A DNA stretch of 58,000 nucleotides from Cryptomeria japonica (GCF_030272615.1 NC_081411.1:830946160-831004159), one strand, 5' to 3'. Positions 9,943 to 22,479 are shown, counted from the stretch's first letter. Notes: generated by a model not told the origin, from the letters alone. Numbers and translations are program-made.

Positions 9943-12900
9943 TGTAATGCCCCTCCAAGAATCATTCTTATGTTAGATGCTAATGAATCTCATGCATGTT
10001 TTTGACTTCCTTATTGATGAGTGAATTCCTCTTGATTGAGATATTTTATGTTGTTTTGATTTGGTATATATTGGTTATGCACTTTATCTTTATGTATAAT
10101 TAGATGTAAGATTTTATTTATGTGTATTGACCCATGGACTGACATATTTGCTTTATGTAAAAGATGGATCATGTGTTCGACTTCATGTATGTGTTTGATT
10201 ATGTATAGGGTGTGAGAGGATGATCTTTCGTCACTCACTTCAAAGAGACATGGAATGTCATGACTCTCCTTCACCAATGTGCCTGTAATTGCTTGATATA
10301 TGTATGTATGTTTTTCTTGGTGATGTAGGGTTGCAGGTACAAGGCATCGACACCATCTGGTTTCACAAGTATGAGTGTGCCTACATAATCCTGATGGAAG
10401 TTGTGGGAGATAGCATAAGGCCCATTTCTCTAACCCTAGCCTTTGCTTGACATTAGAGCAATCTTTTCAATCTTGCGTCAACCCGATCAGAATGCCACAT
10501 AGGCAAAATCCAATGTCCTTGGTATGTTGTGTATGGGTATGTGTCTGTTTTGTATTTGGTTTATTTTGTTATAGTGTTTTGGCAGTTTTAAATTATAAAT
10601 TTTTATTATCAGGTTTATTTAATTTGGGTTAATTTAATTTAATTACTTATGTTTGTGTGTTTTAAATTTAAATAAATAATATATATATGGATGGTCTAAC
10701 CATATTAATTAATTAACAAATTAATATTAACATTTGAATAATTAAATTATAATGTAAGCGTGAATAATTCATAAATTAAGTTATTATTTAAAAAACAAAA
10801 TGATTAAGTTATTAAAATAAATATAATAATGAAAATTAATAATTAAATATTATATTGAAAAGTTAGTAATTGAATATAATGAAAAGTTATTAATTAATAG
10901 ATGAATTGACTATAAATGAAAATAGAAATGAATTTAAAACAAATTTAATAAAATATTAGAAATGCAGATTTGTTAACTTTTGTGAAGTGATGATTTTGGA
11001 GAAAGTTTCCATTTCCCGTGAGGCATTTTAGGAGCTGCACATTATTATTGGGGAAAATTTTCAGATAAAAGAAAAAAGAAATAAAAAGATTCAATTCTTG
11101 CTCTTTGGTGAAAAATTTCTCAGGAGAGGATTGGAATTTTCTTTTGGATACATTTTGGGTTGCTTGGGAATTGCGAACTAAGGTAGGGATTAAATCCCAT
11201 TTTGTTTTTGATTATAAAAGTGATGTTGTGAATTATAATTTTAATTATGAATTTTTTGTGTTATTCTATATGTATAGTTCGATTGGGGACATTTGTAATT
11301 TCAATAGATTATGTTATTTAGATTTATCACCTGTGAATTTGCGGGTTTCACTGATTAAGTCTTTGCATTTTTTTTTTAAATGCATATATAATCATTTCTT
11401 TGTCTTTATGTATTTTTGCTACTCTTAAAATTTATTAAAAAATTTAATTGTCATTTGGAAATTTTTCTTAATTTGACATTGTATTTATCAATTTTAATTA
11501 TTGAATCCTTTTTAGAGGGTTGGGAGTCTTAAATTTGATCTCTATAAAATTGTATTTATAGACTTTTAATTATGAAATTCCTTTTTAAAAAGTATTGATT
11601 TTTGTCTTTAGAAATTAATTATGGATTTCTTTTTTTTAAAAGTGTTGATCTTTTATTTATTTTTTTAAATTAATTATGAATCTTAAAAAAAAAAATTATT
11701 GATTTTTGTTTTAAATTAAATTCTATTTTTTTTTGAAATGCACAATGAATTTTATTTTTATGCCCAACATTATAATTTGATTTCGTCCAGTTTTAATTTT
11801 TAGTTTAATTTGCAATGTTCATTATGCACAACAAATCATATTTTTGTATGCCCTTCAATATTTAGTTTATATGTTAGCATTAAAATTATCATTAATTATT
11901 AAATTATTTTGCACTGTGATTAATATATTGTGCCAAACAATTTTAAAACAATTTGTCAGTGATAATTTATTATTAAATTAATTTGGCAGCATATTAATTA
12001 TTAATTTAATATGATATTTGTCCTGCTTATTTATTTGTCAATGTTCAACAGCCTATATATATTCTTTTATGCCTTACAAATAATTAATGTGTCGGTAATA
12101 AAATATATTAAATGATATTTTTAATTTATGTATTTTATTTTGTCAAATATTTTAAATGGTATTTTAATTTATAATTATGATTTATTTGGATGATTAATAA
12201 TTAATCTTGTTTAATTAAAAGAAAATTATTATTATTATTACTTTTATTGTTTTGTATATACACCTACGAAATGGACTTTAAATTAGTTTTATTGAACTAT
12301 CATATATTTATGGTTTCATAATTGAAAACCTCATGTATAGTTGGATAATAATTAATACTAATAAAAATGATTTTCACATGGTTGTTATCTGAATGTTATC
12401 CATATGCCTATGAAGTGAATTTTATTAACCTTGGTATTATTTCAAAGTTTTATTAAACCAAACCCTTGACCTTTCATGTTATAGTAACTTAAACCAACAG
12501 GTGTCTGGGTTTTGTGTTGTTTTGGCCTGTATGTCCTTAGGGGCTCTAGAGGCTAGTCTTTGAGCTAAATCTTTATTGTCAGTAATATGATGCTTTTTAT
12601 TTCTTTGCGGATTTTAGTTATGATTGACTTGGGTAACTTATCAGTCTCTTGGTATTATTGCATTACTCTCCTTCTGGGATTGAGATATGTTGGGCTCTTT
12701 GATGGAAGCTTATGTAATTGATGCTTATGTGAATTAAGATATGATGTTATTCCAGACTTGGATGGAACTCATTATATTGTTTATGGTGTTTCTGATCTTT
12801 TCTATGAGACTCATGAGATTATTTTATGTTTCTTTTGATGATGGTTGGTTTTGAGAATGTTTGTGTCATAAGGGGGAGTGGCTTCCAAGTGGGGGTCGAG

Positions 12901-14138
12901 GCCCAAAGTGGTTGCCAGGATAACCCATTGGAAGTTGAGCTTAATAAGTGATAGCCTAATTAATGTATTAGGGGATTGGGTAGTTAATCACATTAAACAA
13001 GATAATTGGATGCCCTGCTCATAGCGTGAGTGCTCGTTTAGGCTCAGGATGAGGTGTGGAAGGCTTGGAATGGAAAAACCAACTACCTTGTCCTCATGAA
13101 AGGTTTGTTGGGTTCACATGAGTCTTGTATGGGGCCGAGGGTCGGGAGAGGTTGCCAGGATAACCTAGGATGGGGGTCGAGGCCTATGGAGACCTGCTAG
13201 GATAACCCATATCAAGTTATGCGATGACACTCTCCCCTTGTGAGCATTGGTGTCCAGCTTTTGTGCTTGTAGCCTCTAGAGTATTCCTGTTTGAGTTTCT
13301 CCAGGTGTAATTTGTTTGAGTCATTACCCAATGGAAGTGTGTTTAGACCATGTGTTTTTTTTTCCTATTTGTTTTCTTAAGGGCCTTATGTCTATCTCCT
13401 AGCACAAGGGGTGGTCCTTCGAGTTCCACATGGTCGAGTGGTAGTTGCTTTCTTCCATTGGGGATTTTGGACCTTTTTCTGCATGGTTTGGCTTCATGCA
13501 TCTTCTAGTTTCTACACTTGGATATGGTCAACTCAGTGGATAGGGTGTAGATATCTTTCATGTATCATATTGTGCATATGTGTAAATTGGATGTAATTGT
13601 ATTATGTATATGCCATTAAGGCCAATGGTGTAACTATGATGTAAACATGATGAACTATATTGTAATTATGATGTAATTTTGATGTTAGTTAAATGAGTTA
13701 TAGGTGATGAGTGTTATATCAATAAATGGAAATGTTGATATTTAGAAATTAAATATGTACATGGTATTTACCTTGCATGTTGTAGTAAACTATTGTTATT
13801 GGTTATTCATTGAATTTAGCCTTAGAGGATGTTTTAATGCAATGTAGTTTCATGTTTCAATTTTATGTATGGTTAGATTATTTTAAATGTTATATTGCTT
13901 AAGCTCAAATAGGTATTGAATGTTAGTAGGATAAATTTAATTTATTTAACTTTGTAAGGAGTAACACCATTGGGTAACCTTAGGGGATGGTTCAATAGTC
14001 TTCCTCCGCTTGTGCAATTTAGTTTAATCGTATCCTTTTACTATTGTGGAATGCTTACTTAATGTTTAAAAAACAAAAAAATACTCTTAATGCATTTGTT
14101 TAGTTAGATCCTATAGGGTTTCTTGGTGGGGCGTTACA
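9943..14138. mobile_element. Element E: 4.2-kb TG...CA insertion, probable large solo LTR
   Basis: It begins TGTAATGCCCCTCCAAGAA and ends with the inverse of TGTAACGCCCCACCAAGAA, a 19-bp terminal inverted repeat with two mismatches. A 5-bp duplication flanks it and it interrupts the protease frame of element B. TG...CA ends with a 5-bp duplication fit an LTR; TGTAAYGCCCC starts are common in plant gypsy LTRs. I find no coding domain inside: the centre (10560-12480) is extremely AT-rich. Three related blocks of about 40 bp occur at 12892, 13133 and 13168. An LTR of 4.2 kb is long, so a non-autonomous inverted-repeat transposon remains an alternative. Confidence 0.75.
12892..13210. repeat. Three related 40-bp blocks inside element E
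   Basis: Blocks starting near 12892, 13133 and 13168 share GGGGTCGAGGCC or a variant, followed about 15 bases later by GTTGCCAGGATAACC or a variant. The last two are back to back. They are GC-rich islands in an AT-rich insertion. Confidence 0.7.
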
Positions 14139-14143
14139 CACTT
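14139..14143 (+). repeat. Right target-site duplication of element E
   Basis: CACTT, paired with CGCTT at 9938-9942. Confidence 0.8.
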
Positions 14144-14586
14144 TAATTTATTATGGATCAACACTTAATATTTGTTGTGTTGACTTATTAGATAAGATAA
14201 TTTGGGATTATTCTTCTATTCAACCCGATCCTCTTTGTGTTTGTGGATTTGATAATGTTCTTAGAGAGTCACTTGGTATAGTCATATTACCTATCAAAGT
14301 AAGACATGTGACTTTACCTACTCCTATTCATGGCATGCCCAACTACCTTAATTATAACCTCCTAGGTAGACTATGGATTCATGCTATGAAATTAGTCCCT
14401 TCTACTCTTCATCGCACAATCAAATTCATATATAACAATGAAATTCACACAATGAAGGTTGATCCTAATACTTATGGTCTCATTCATGATGAAGTGGGAT
14501 TCATTTCCCCTTTAATACTATGGTTCCTTCAACAACACAATATTCTATCAATAATTCTTCCTTCGCAAGGAATTGGGGTACATTAG
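14144..14586 (+). pseudogene. Retropepsin-like protease of element B (rest of domain)
   Basis: Read with the segment ending at 9942, this is an aspartic protease of the Tat type, which would cut the polyprotein. The sequence shows the active-site strand as IYYGSTLNI, where the family has DGGS or DTGA: the catalytic Asp codon reads TAT (Tyr). Then come LLDKI, an LPIKV strand and LLGRLWIHAMKLVPSTLH, the characteristic flap-to-C-terminal G-R-x-W-I-H block, and the strand IKFIYNNEIHTM. The frame is open to 14586. Loss of the Asp means no protease activity. Confidence 0.75.
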
Positions 14587-15170
14587 ATTTTACACCCTCC
14601 TTAAATGGGTATAAGATCTCTCAATCTAAGAATGAAGCCTTGAAGGAGCCTTGTGTGTCTTTTATCCAAGCTTCTTCTAAATCAATTCCCACCTCTTCTT
14701 CCAACACATGTCTTGATAATGATGGGGGATCTTTAGATTTTGATACTAAGAATGAATCCTCTAATCTAGACATTTCAACATCTACACGTGAATAAAATGA
14801 ACATGGTTTAGGATGTGCGCAACAAATTTTTGATGATCATGAGAAATCTACATCACACTTTTCTCAAGAAGGTTTAGGTTTCCAAAGTCCTCCTTTGTTG
14901 GCATACCCTCCTCCATTATCTTGTGAATACATGTCTTCTCATTTCAATATGGCATTATAGAAAGATAATGTTTTGTCTAACCTCCTTCATGCCAAGTTAT
15001 TTTTTCTTCTTTGGCCTAAATCAAGAAGGAAACATAGACAACATCTTGAAAATTCCACTTTTTGCGAGTATCATCAAATCCATGGCCATTTTACTAATTA
15101 ATGTCAAGATTTGCAAATTAAAATACAACAATATCTTGATTTAGGTATCATAAAAATAAAATATGACAAT
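14587..15170 (+). pseudogene. Gag-type CHHC zinc finger segment of element B
   Basis: Downstream of the protease, frames with stops lead to STFCEYHQIHGHFTN, a stop, then CQDL (about 15052-15115). The spacing is C-x2-H-x4-H-x4-C, the zinc-finger form seen in Tat Gag proteins and in element A (FCQFHRQPGHDTKKC). The open run at 14520-14795 before it is Ser/Thr-rich and unrecognised. The finger lies after the protease here, whereas in element A it lies before it. Confidence 0.6.
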
Positions 15171-16199
15171 GACTAGCATATTTCTCATAATCATTTCAAA
15201 TAACATTTAAGTTCCTATTATGTTGCTTCTCACTATGTGACATTGTTAGCTTACTTATTGGAGGCTTATTGTCATTCATGGTGGTACAATTTTAGGTGCA
15301 ATCATACTTAGTGAGAAACATAATAGTCTATTTATTCTTGTCTCTATACTTGGGGGGAAAGAATATTTTTCTCTCTCTTTCCTCTCTCTAAGGATTCACC
15401 TTTTCTTTTATGAGTTGCATTTTTTATAACATAATGTCCTTTCTTGCATATAATTATCTTTCATGCAAGTACATGTGTGCTCCTTATTTAGGGTGTTTTT
15501 TTGCTTGAAACAATAGGTCTCTTATGAATAATTTCTCTTTGGAGGTTTTTAATCCTTCTCATTATCCCTATGCTTGAGGGGCATTGATGTTTCCTATCCT
15601 TTATAAGGATCCACTTTTCCTTTGTTGAGTGGTGTTTTCTTACGATATGATGTCATTCCTTGTGTGACGTTGTTTGTTTGCTCAAGGATTTTCTCTTATG
15701 CAAGAGGTGTGTATCCTTGTCTACAACATCATATACACTTTGAAATGCATGTCTATTATGAACAAACCTCTCACTTTGGGTCAAAAGTGTGTCATCCTTC
15801 ATCAAGAATCCATTTTTCTTAGTGATAGTGAGAAGGCGTGCATTCTTGTTTTCATTCCCCTCTTTTGGCTGATGATGATATTTTTGTTCAAGAAAATCCT
15901 CTTGGAGGTAGATCTCTTTTGAACAATCTTATCCTCCAATGATTCCCTTTACACTCGTTGCAAGATATCTCTTTTTGAACTATCTTATCCTTGCTTGTAA
16001 GAGTATTGCCTCTTTAGCTTGGATTTATGAACATTGTTGCCTAAAAGGGTATATCCTTGGTGTTGAAGGTGTGTATCCTTGTTTCTAGATTCCTTAAAAG
16101 ACATCAGCATAGGGCTATGTTGACATCTTAAGGGGGGAATACATATCGCCCTCTTTGTACTATATTGTACTATATTTTTGCATGTCTTAAAAGTGGTGT

Positions 16200-16530
16200 T
16201 AATTCTCAAAACTAGACAAAACAAAGTCTTACACGAGATGCTTCATCCCTGAAACCAAACACACCATTCATATATGTATTATATGGGGTTTCACATTCTT
16301 GAAACTAGACAAAATAAAGTCTTATAGAAGATTTTCCCGAAACTGGGTATATATTTGTCTTACATGGTGTGTTCAAACTCGAAACCAGAAAAAACAAACT
16401 CTTATATGAGATGCCTCATTCTAGAAACTAGACACACATTTGTGTGTTTATTTCATGTCTTACATAGGTTGTTTCATGCTTGAAACAAGAGAAAACAAAC
16501 TCTTATATGAGGTGCTTAACTCTTGAAACC
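16200..16530. repeat. Degenerate tandem array, unit 80-101 bp
   Basis: The word GAAACTAGACAAAACAAAGT or a variant recurs at about 16208, 16301, 16381 and 16482, each followed by CTTATA(T)GAG-like sequence and a second GAAAC word. Confidence 0.7.
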
Positions 16531-16549
16531 ACATAGTTGCATATGCAAG

Positions 16550-16735
16550 ATGAGTGGAACTAGCAAAACATAACTAAACTATTCCTACTCTCCTCCCCAA
16601 CATGGATCACCTAGCAAAACACAACTAGCATGTGGTATCCAAGTCCTCTCTTACTCTTCCTCTCATGGATCACTTTACAAAACATAGCTAGCCCGTGATA
16701 TCCATGTCTCCCCTTTCTTCTCTCCATGATCTCAT
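16550..16735. repeat. Degenerate tandem repeat, unit about 70-85 bp
   Basis: ATGGATCACCTAGCAAAACA and ATGGATCACTTTACAAAACA, each followed by a TAGC word, a GTGRTATCCA word and C/T-rich sequence. Confidence 0.6.
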
Positions 16736-17134
16736 AGCTTGGCTATTTGTGCTTCATGGTTTGATGCATTCTCTTGCTCTTTTTATGTGATTACTTGTGT
16801 TCTTGTGATGGAATTTCAAGAATGATATTATTTGTTGAGACATTTTGACTATCAAGGTCTCTTTGGCTAGTTGACTTGAGGTCTTGTTTTGGTTTTTAGC
16901 TTTTGTATTGTATGCCTTTTTTTCTTTTGTCTTTGTTTGTCTTTGTTTTCCTTTTTGTCTTTGTCTTGTTTTTTGTGCCCTTGTGTAAGATTGTGTGAGT
17001 TAAGATCCTAATATTGGGGGGCTTGGTTCCTTGAAATTAGTGATGTCTTATACTCCTTGTGATTGTGCTCCTAATTTCTCTTCTCTCTCATCTTTCATCT
17101 ACTTTACTGCAAGTATTTGCATAGGCTCATACTC

Positions 17135-17154
17135 TCGTTAAAGTGTGAGCTAAA
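17135..17154 (+). promoter_or_regulatory. Polypurine-tract-like site of element B
   Basis: TTAAAGTGTGAGCTAAA immediately precedes the TGTAGC start of the 3' LTR. Element A has AAAGTGGGGGCTAAA in the equivalent place, so this is the decayed plus-strand priming tract. Confidence 0.65.
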
Positions 17155-17766
17155 TGTAGCATAAATTATCATCAATCCAATTTATACCTCATGTTTGTAC
17201 TCCCACTTTAGCGAGTCCTATCCTCATCCCCTCTCTAAGTCTAGTTTGACCCTATTCACTAGTTTTGACACCATGAACACCCATTGGCAAGTCCCATGGT
17301 GAGGTACCCCTCCCCTTAACACTTCATTTTGGTCATGTTTGTAGAGGGACTAGGGCATGGAACGACCTGGTCTAGGCATCGCGCCCCAAAATGCCTTGGT
17401 CCCTCTCAATGGGGCCCAAATTTGCAATAGGGTAGGAGTCATATCTCCCCAATAGGAATTAATCCCTGTGGCTACACATGACCGTTGGAAGTCAACATAA
17501 TTGGTAAATTACCTAAGAAACTCTCTATAAAGACATTTTATCAACCTATTTTCATCCAAGAAATCTAGGTCTCCATCCCCATTATTCGTGCATTCGTGAA
17601 GCATTAATAATCAAGCATTTTCAGAGATCTTCAAGGTTGCATATTCATCATTCAAGCATTGTGGAGTAAAATTGCATCAATCTTGTCCAAGCATGTGTTT
17701 GTGATTAGGGTTTTTCATGTTCATGCATTTGCCATGCCATTACATACAACATTTGTGATTACTTTT
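17155..17766 (+). repeat. 3' LTR of element B, first part
   Basis: Starts TGTAGCAT and follows the 5' LTR until GATTACTTTT, where element A is inserted. The rest of the LTR is at 25576-26167. Confidence 0.9.
17762..17766 (+). repeat. Left target-site duplication of element A
   Basis: CTTTT here, CTTTC at 25576-25580. The uninterrupted 5' LTR of element B has CTTTC at this site. Confidence 0.85.
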
Positions 17767-18981
17767 TGTGATGGTGGAAAAATGGTGAATGATAGATCAA
17801 GAAGGAAACTACCCTTTCCCTCAAAGAGAGATGAGATTTTCACTATTGATTACCCTTCGAACACTTTTCACCATGTTACATTAGGAATAAGAGGGGATAC
17901 TTTAGTAGATTCAATCTCACAACATGAAGATGGTAGATTGAATTATGAATGAAATGGGAATGATAAGTTGATCCCCTCTTCCTTGTTTTGAAATGGAAAG
18001 GAATTGATTGAATTATGTAGTGCAAAAGTGACAAAGAATTGATTATAACTTGAGATAGGAATATGGGATGAAGCTATGCACCTGGATCTGGCAGTAATAT
18101 GTCGAGACGAAGTCACTTTGTCAATTTGAGGAAAAGTTGTCCAGATTGTGGTGGGAATGTACACGGTCCTTCAAAAAATCCATGAAATGAAAAGGGTTTT
18201 TTTGCCTTTGCAAATGGAGCCCGAATCCAAAATTACAGCTACACACCTACAACCTACACACTGAAAAGAGATGAAAATAGGTTGGGATTGAGGGTTTGCC
18301 TTTAGATCAAACCCCAGTTTTGGAATTAACCAAGTAATGAAAGAAAGTACTTGCAAGTAGATGTAAATGAAAGACTAAATTGTAAATCACCTCAAGGGAG
18401 GTTGTGGTAGAAATGTTGATAGAATTACTTGTGTGGAATTGAATGTTGAAATAAATCTCCTCTTCAATGGTTGAATCCTTGACTTGAATGCAACACCTAG
18501 CCTTGAAGGGAGACTTGAGAATGCTCAATGTTGGAAAAGAATGTTTGAATGCTTGAATGCTTGATCACTTATGCAACTTGAATCTATCCAACTTTGACCT
18601 ATCCAACTTATGCAAATGAGAGGACAAATTCCCCCTTAAATACATGTTGGCGGATCTGATTTTCATCACGGGCCGATATCAGGGGAGTTTCCCGCCCGAT
18701 GCACAACCAACAATGCAACCCTAAGAAGGGTCCTACCCCAAAATAGGGTAGGGACAGGGGCACCATGCCCCTATCCAAGGGGGGACAGTGGCACCATGTC
18801 GATGTCCTACCCCTTTCTCCAGGGTAGAGTGTGGACCGGGTGATGCAGAGGCCAAAGAAGAAGTTGTTTCTAAAAGATGAACAATCTCTAGTCTCTGATT
18901 AGGCTAGAGGTTTCGAACACGCATGCAAGAGGACCCTAATGCAGTAAAAAATTGTCAGGGTTGCAATTTTATCACACTACA
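17767..18981 (-). repeat. 3' LTR of element A (left copy)
   Basis: Starts TGTGATGG and ends ACTACA on the + strand. Aligns with 24341-25575 throughout and with 26703-27790. It carries a TATA-like ATGTATTTAAGGGGG on the minus strand at about 18631-18645 and a GC-rich hairpin at 18732-18752. Confidence 0.93.
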
Positions 18982-19000
18982 TTTAGCCCCCACTTTAGTG
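18982..19000 (-). promoter_or_regulatory. Polypurine tract of element A
   Basis: On the minus strand AAAGTGGGGGCTAAA directly precedes the LTR start TGTAGTG. Element D has AAAGTGGGGGTATAA at the equivalent place. Confidence 0.8.
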
Positions 19001-20259
19001 GGAGTATAAGTGTATGCCAATACTGTCGGTAAATTATAAGGAAACAAGATTGAAATACTTTTACCACGTCAAGGAGGCAAGATGCGCCAAGCCCCCAGTG
19101 GACTTAGGATCTTACGACTTTGATTGACAAAGTAAAAGGGAAGATCGAGAAGGGGAGAACCATGAATGCAAGTAAAAAATTTCCCTTCACTATGAGCCAT
19201 GAAAGAAAGGATACTAAAGATTACAAAGCAAAATAAAGTTCACTAAGTAATTCTAAGTATCAAAAGAAGGAAAGTATGAGCGGAGTGTATTCCCCCATGT
19301 TAAACTGATCGTACATGCCTTATCAGGAGCGATTTCTTTAAGGTAGGATACACCCAAGAGAGTGAGAAGAAAGGGAGCATGTTATCGCAAGGATTTAGCC
19401 CCCAATCGAGGAATAAATAAAAGGATAATGAACACAAAACAAGAGGTAGTGTCACTTTCCTTGGGGTTAGTATGATGTATGATAACTCATGTATATCATG
19501 TATGTATATGCATATAATAATCTTCATTCCCCAAAGAAGAACACTACCTTAGAAGAAAGGGAAGAGAAGATTTCTTTTGAGTCAACATGAAAGAAACCAA
19601 GAAAAGATCTCAATGCTTAGTAGACATTAAGGGAACAACAAATGAACAAGTATACATATAGAAGAATAGTCACAAAAGAGAAAGAAAGGAGAGAGGGAGA
19701 GAGAGAGAGAGAGAGAGGATCTACAGTGCTAATATCGCTAATCTAGCATGACATCCGCCTCTTGATCTTGTTGATCACTATTTCAAGAAGGCAAGAAACA
19801 TACCAAAGGAGAAACATTGAGTACAGTAGATGGAGCTATCACAGGATCCAAACAAGGACTACGTTCATGTTATAAGTCACTTTGTTCGATTCTAGGAGCT
19901 AGGATTAGGGTTTGTGAAAACTCATCCGATAAATGCTTGTCTATGTCAACATACTCATACTCACTATTAGAAGCATTAGGAGTTGTATTGCCATTATGCA
20001 TAATATTTTCACCGATTTCTTCATCAAAGTTTAGAGAAAGAGGAGCAAGAACACGAATAGGAGTAAAACCATCACATGTTTTATGCAACTTATGATTTGG
20101 AGATGTAGGTTGAACATCTTGCTTATGAGAAAAGGGAATCATGTCAACTGTCAGAGTCTGAGGAGATTGAATATTTTAAGGCATGACTTCACAAGCTCGA
20201 ACACAGCGTCTTCACCGGTGTTCTCTCGCACAACAATTCCATCAAGTCTTAGTGGAAGG
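19001..20259. other. Non-coding 3' internal region of element A
   Basis: No frame worth naming. It is purine-rich on the + strand and holds a GA run at 19691-19718. Part of it (words such as GGGGTTAGTATGATG near 19455) is shared with 50090-51190 next to the element D LTR. Confidence 0.7.
19691..19718. repeat. (GA)n microsatellite
   Basis: A run of GA dinucleotides with one GGG interruption. Confidence 0.9.
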
Positions 20260-21600
20260 CTAAGAAGAAGGAGGAACACTTGAAAAAGTAGGAACGTTTC
20301 TCTCCTTGATAGTTGAAGGTTTAGGTTGAGGTCTTTTTGGTTGAACAATAGGAGAAGCAGACCTCTTCTCTCGATAAGAGGAAGGAAGTGGAACTGCGCC
20401 ATAGAAAGGAGGAATATTAGGTGTAGGAAGGACACCAGGTCCATCATGAGGAGGAGGTATAGGTCTAACCTTAGGAAGAATATTGGTGTTCTCCTTAAGA
20501 GAAGGTAAAGTCACATCCATAGGAATAGGTGCACAATATTCCTTAGGAGGGAGATTAGTTTTATTCATGAGGGGAAGAATGTCATCTTGAAGAATAATAG
20601 GGATGTCAAGTGTTGGGGATCTAGTTTGACTTAACAATAATATCATATCGTTCTTCCATTTTTGATAAGATTGAAAAAGAGCATGGCTCCTTGATGGAAG
20701 ATATTGAAATTGTTTAGACCAAAAGAGATCAATAGGAACATCGAGGCTTCTTTCGGATGGACAAAATAAGCTATGGTTCATGGTTATGATTTCTCCATTG
20801 TGAGTAAATTTTAGACACTTGTGGATTGGAGAAGCAATAGCCTTCATGGAAGATAGCCAAGGATAGCCCAACTTCACATGAAATTGCTCAGAAGAGGGTA
20901 TGATAACAAAGTCAACATCCATGGATTTATTATGAACTTCAATAGGAAGGGTGATAGAGCCAATGGTAGGACAAGTGAAGCCATCAAATAACTTCACAAC
21001 CACATGAGAAGCATCATATAGTGGTTTATGCAATCGTAAAGTGAAAATATACTCTTCAATTATTACAATAACCATGCCAGAGGGATCAATAAGGGCACCA
21101 CAACAAGGGATATCCTTAACCTTCACAACTATGTATAAAGGGCCATCAGGTGCTCTAATGGTTTCACTAGGGTAAAATGTAATACAAGGATCCTTAGGCA
21201 CGTCATGTGTTTCTACCATATTAACCAAGTTTGGAGCCATAAAGGTGAATTCTTCAGAAGAGGGAGAATTAGGCACAATCTCAATAATGTTAGAGGTATG
21301 AGAAGGCAAGGGATCAATGAAAATCTTAAGGTTTTGATTAGGAGGAGCTAAAAATTTATTCCCTTTGTCATTCACACCTGCCACATATATAGTATGATTA
21401 TCAATCAAGTCTTGAATCTTATTTTTCAATGCAAAACATTTCTTAGTATCATGACCAGGTTGACGATGAAATTGACAAAATGAATTGTTATCAAAATAAG
21501 GGGATGCAAGTTTAGAAGGATCAGTTTGTTTTATAGGAGGAAGTTTGATAACATGTATGTACAACAACTGAGACATAATACTATGTAGAGATTCATTCAA
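20260..21600 (-). pseudogene. Element A: Gag zinc finger, protease-like domain and proline-rich tail
   Basis: The longest clean frame of the element (446 residues). Near residue 41 it has FCQFHRQPGHDTKKC, a C-x2-H-x4-H-x4-C finger as in Tat Gags, which would bind the RNA. Residues about 150-265 read as a retropepsin-like fold: an ALID strand with DPSG in place of DGGA or DTGA, a TIGSITLPIEV strand, and VKLGYPWLSSMKAIASPIH corresponding to the LGRPW-type block. The Asp is kept but the DxG motif is lost. The tail (about 330-446) is rich in Pro, Ser and Lys and has no match I know. It is in frame with the Gag core upstream past a TGA at 21619-21621. Confidence 0.75.
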
Positions 21601-21618
21601 GGAAGTAAATTGTCTTTC

Positions 21619-22479
21619 TCAATGGAAACATTTAGAAATAGAAGGCACACATGTTGTAGCATTCACACGGTTGTTGATTGGATCATTAAACTTGATGAAG
21701 CTTTTAGTTGGTTTGAACTTTGCAATAGGTTGTTGAACACTATCCCCCTTATCACTCAGAGCCATAGGAGTGGATTGCTCCATTTGAATCACATCTAATT
21801 GATACTTGTGGAGTGTTGCACACAACTGTGGAAAGGAAGTAAACTCAGACAAAAGAAGCTTTCCCCTGATATATTTTTGCAAATTAGAAATGAAAATTAT
21901 TTGAATATCATTATCACATACTTGAAAATAAATTTGAGCACACAAATGCTTATATCTACCAATGAAATCAGTCACTTTTTCTTTAACACCTTGTTTACAA
22001 TGCATTAGATCAGTCAAAGTGATTTTAGGACCAATGTTGTTTTGAAATTATTGGATGAAAGCATTTGCCAGTTGTTGAAAGGAAGTGATAGAATAAGAAG
22101 GCAAAGAACAAAACCATTGTAAAGCCTTATCTCTTAGTGTTCTTGTAAACAATTTTGCAAACAATATTTGATCATAAGCAAAATCAGTGCACAAGGTTTG
22201 AAATGTTTTGACTTGTGTAAGAGGATCATCTTTTCCATTATAGAGTTCCAATTGAGGGATCTCAACATGTTTAGGTGGCACAACTTTAACAATATCAAGA
22301 GAAAGTGGGCTCGCAACATCAAAGGTGGGCACACTAAACTTAGATTGACTCATGGAAGCAATTTGTTGTTGTAGAGAAGACACAGTTTGAGCAAGATTAT
22401 TAATTGTCATTTCGATAGAAGAATTGATGTTAGAGATAGGTGATTGAGAAGGTGGTGTAATGTTATTGAAAGAAGGCAT
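21619..22479 (-). pseudogene. Element A: Gag core (Retrotrans_gag-like)
   Basis: Two open stretches (22479-22048 and 22017-21619) in one frame, split by a TAA at 22048-22050. The first holds a Ser/Gln-rich start with a coiled-coil-like TINNLAQTVSSLQQQIASM, then the capsid-like domain: PQLELYNGKDDPLTQVKTF and DKALQWFCSLPSYSITSF, matching the Retrotrans_gag pattern (F-x-G-x-x-D-P ... A-x-x-W(F/Y) ... L-P-x-x-S-I-x-S(F/W)). The second holds the R-Y-K-H and F-x-x-x-L-x-K-Y-I-R-G-K-L part. This protein would assemble the particle that carries element RNA. Confidence 0.82.

Larger units (their letters stand above)
15171..17134. other. Non-coding 3' internal region of element B
   Basis: No domain found. 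C/T-rich sequence (15350-15420), short repeated words such as TGTATCCTTG near 15708 and 16070, and two degenerate tandem arrays listed separately. No reverse transcriptase or integrase motif on either strand. Confidence 0.6.

Noticed and set aside
19300-20142. Short frames on both strands in the 3' internal region of element A
   Set aside because: No domain; composition and position fit untranslated sequence before the polypurine tract.
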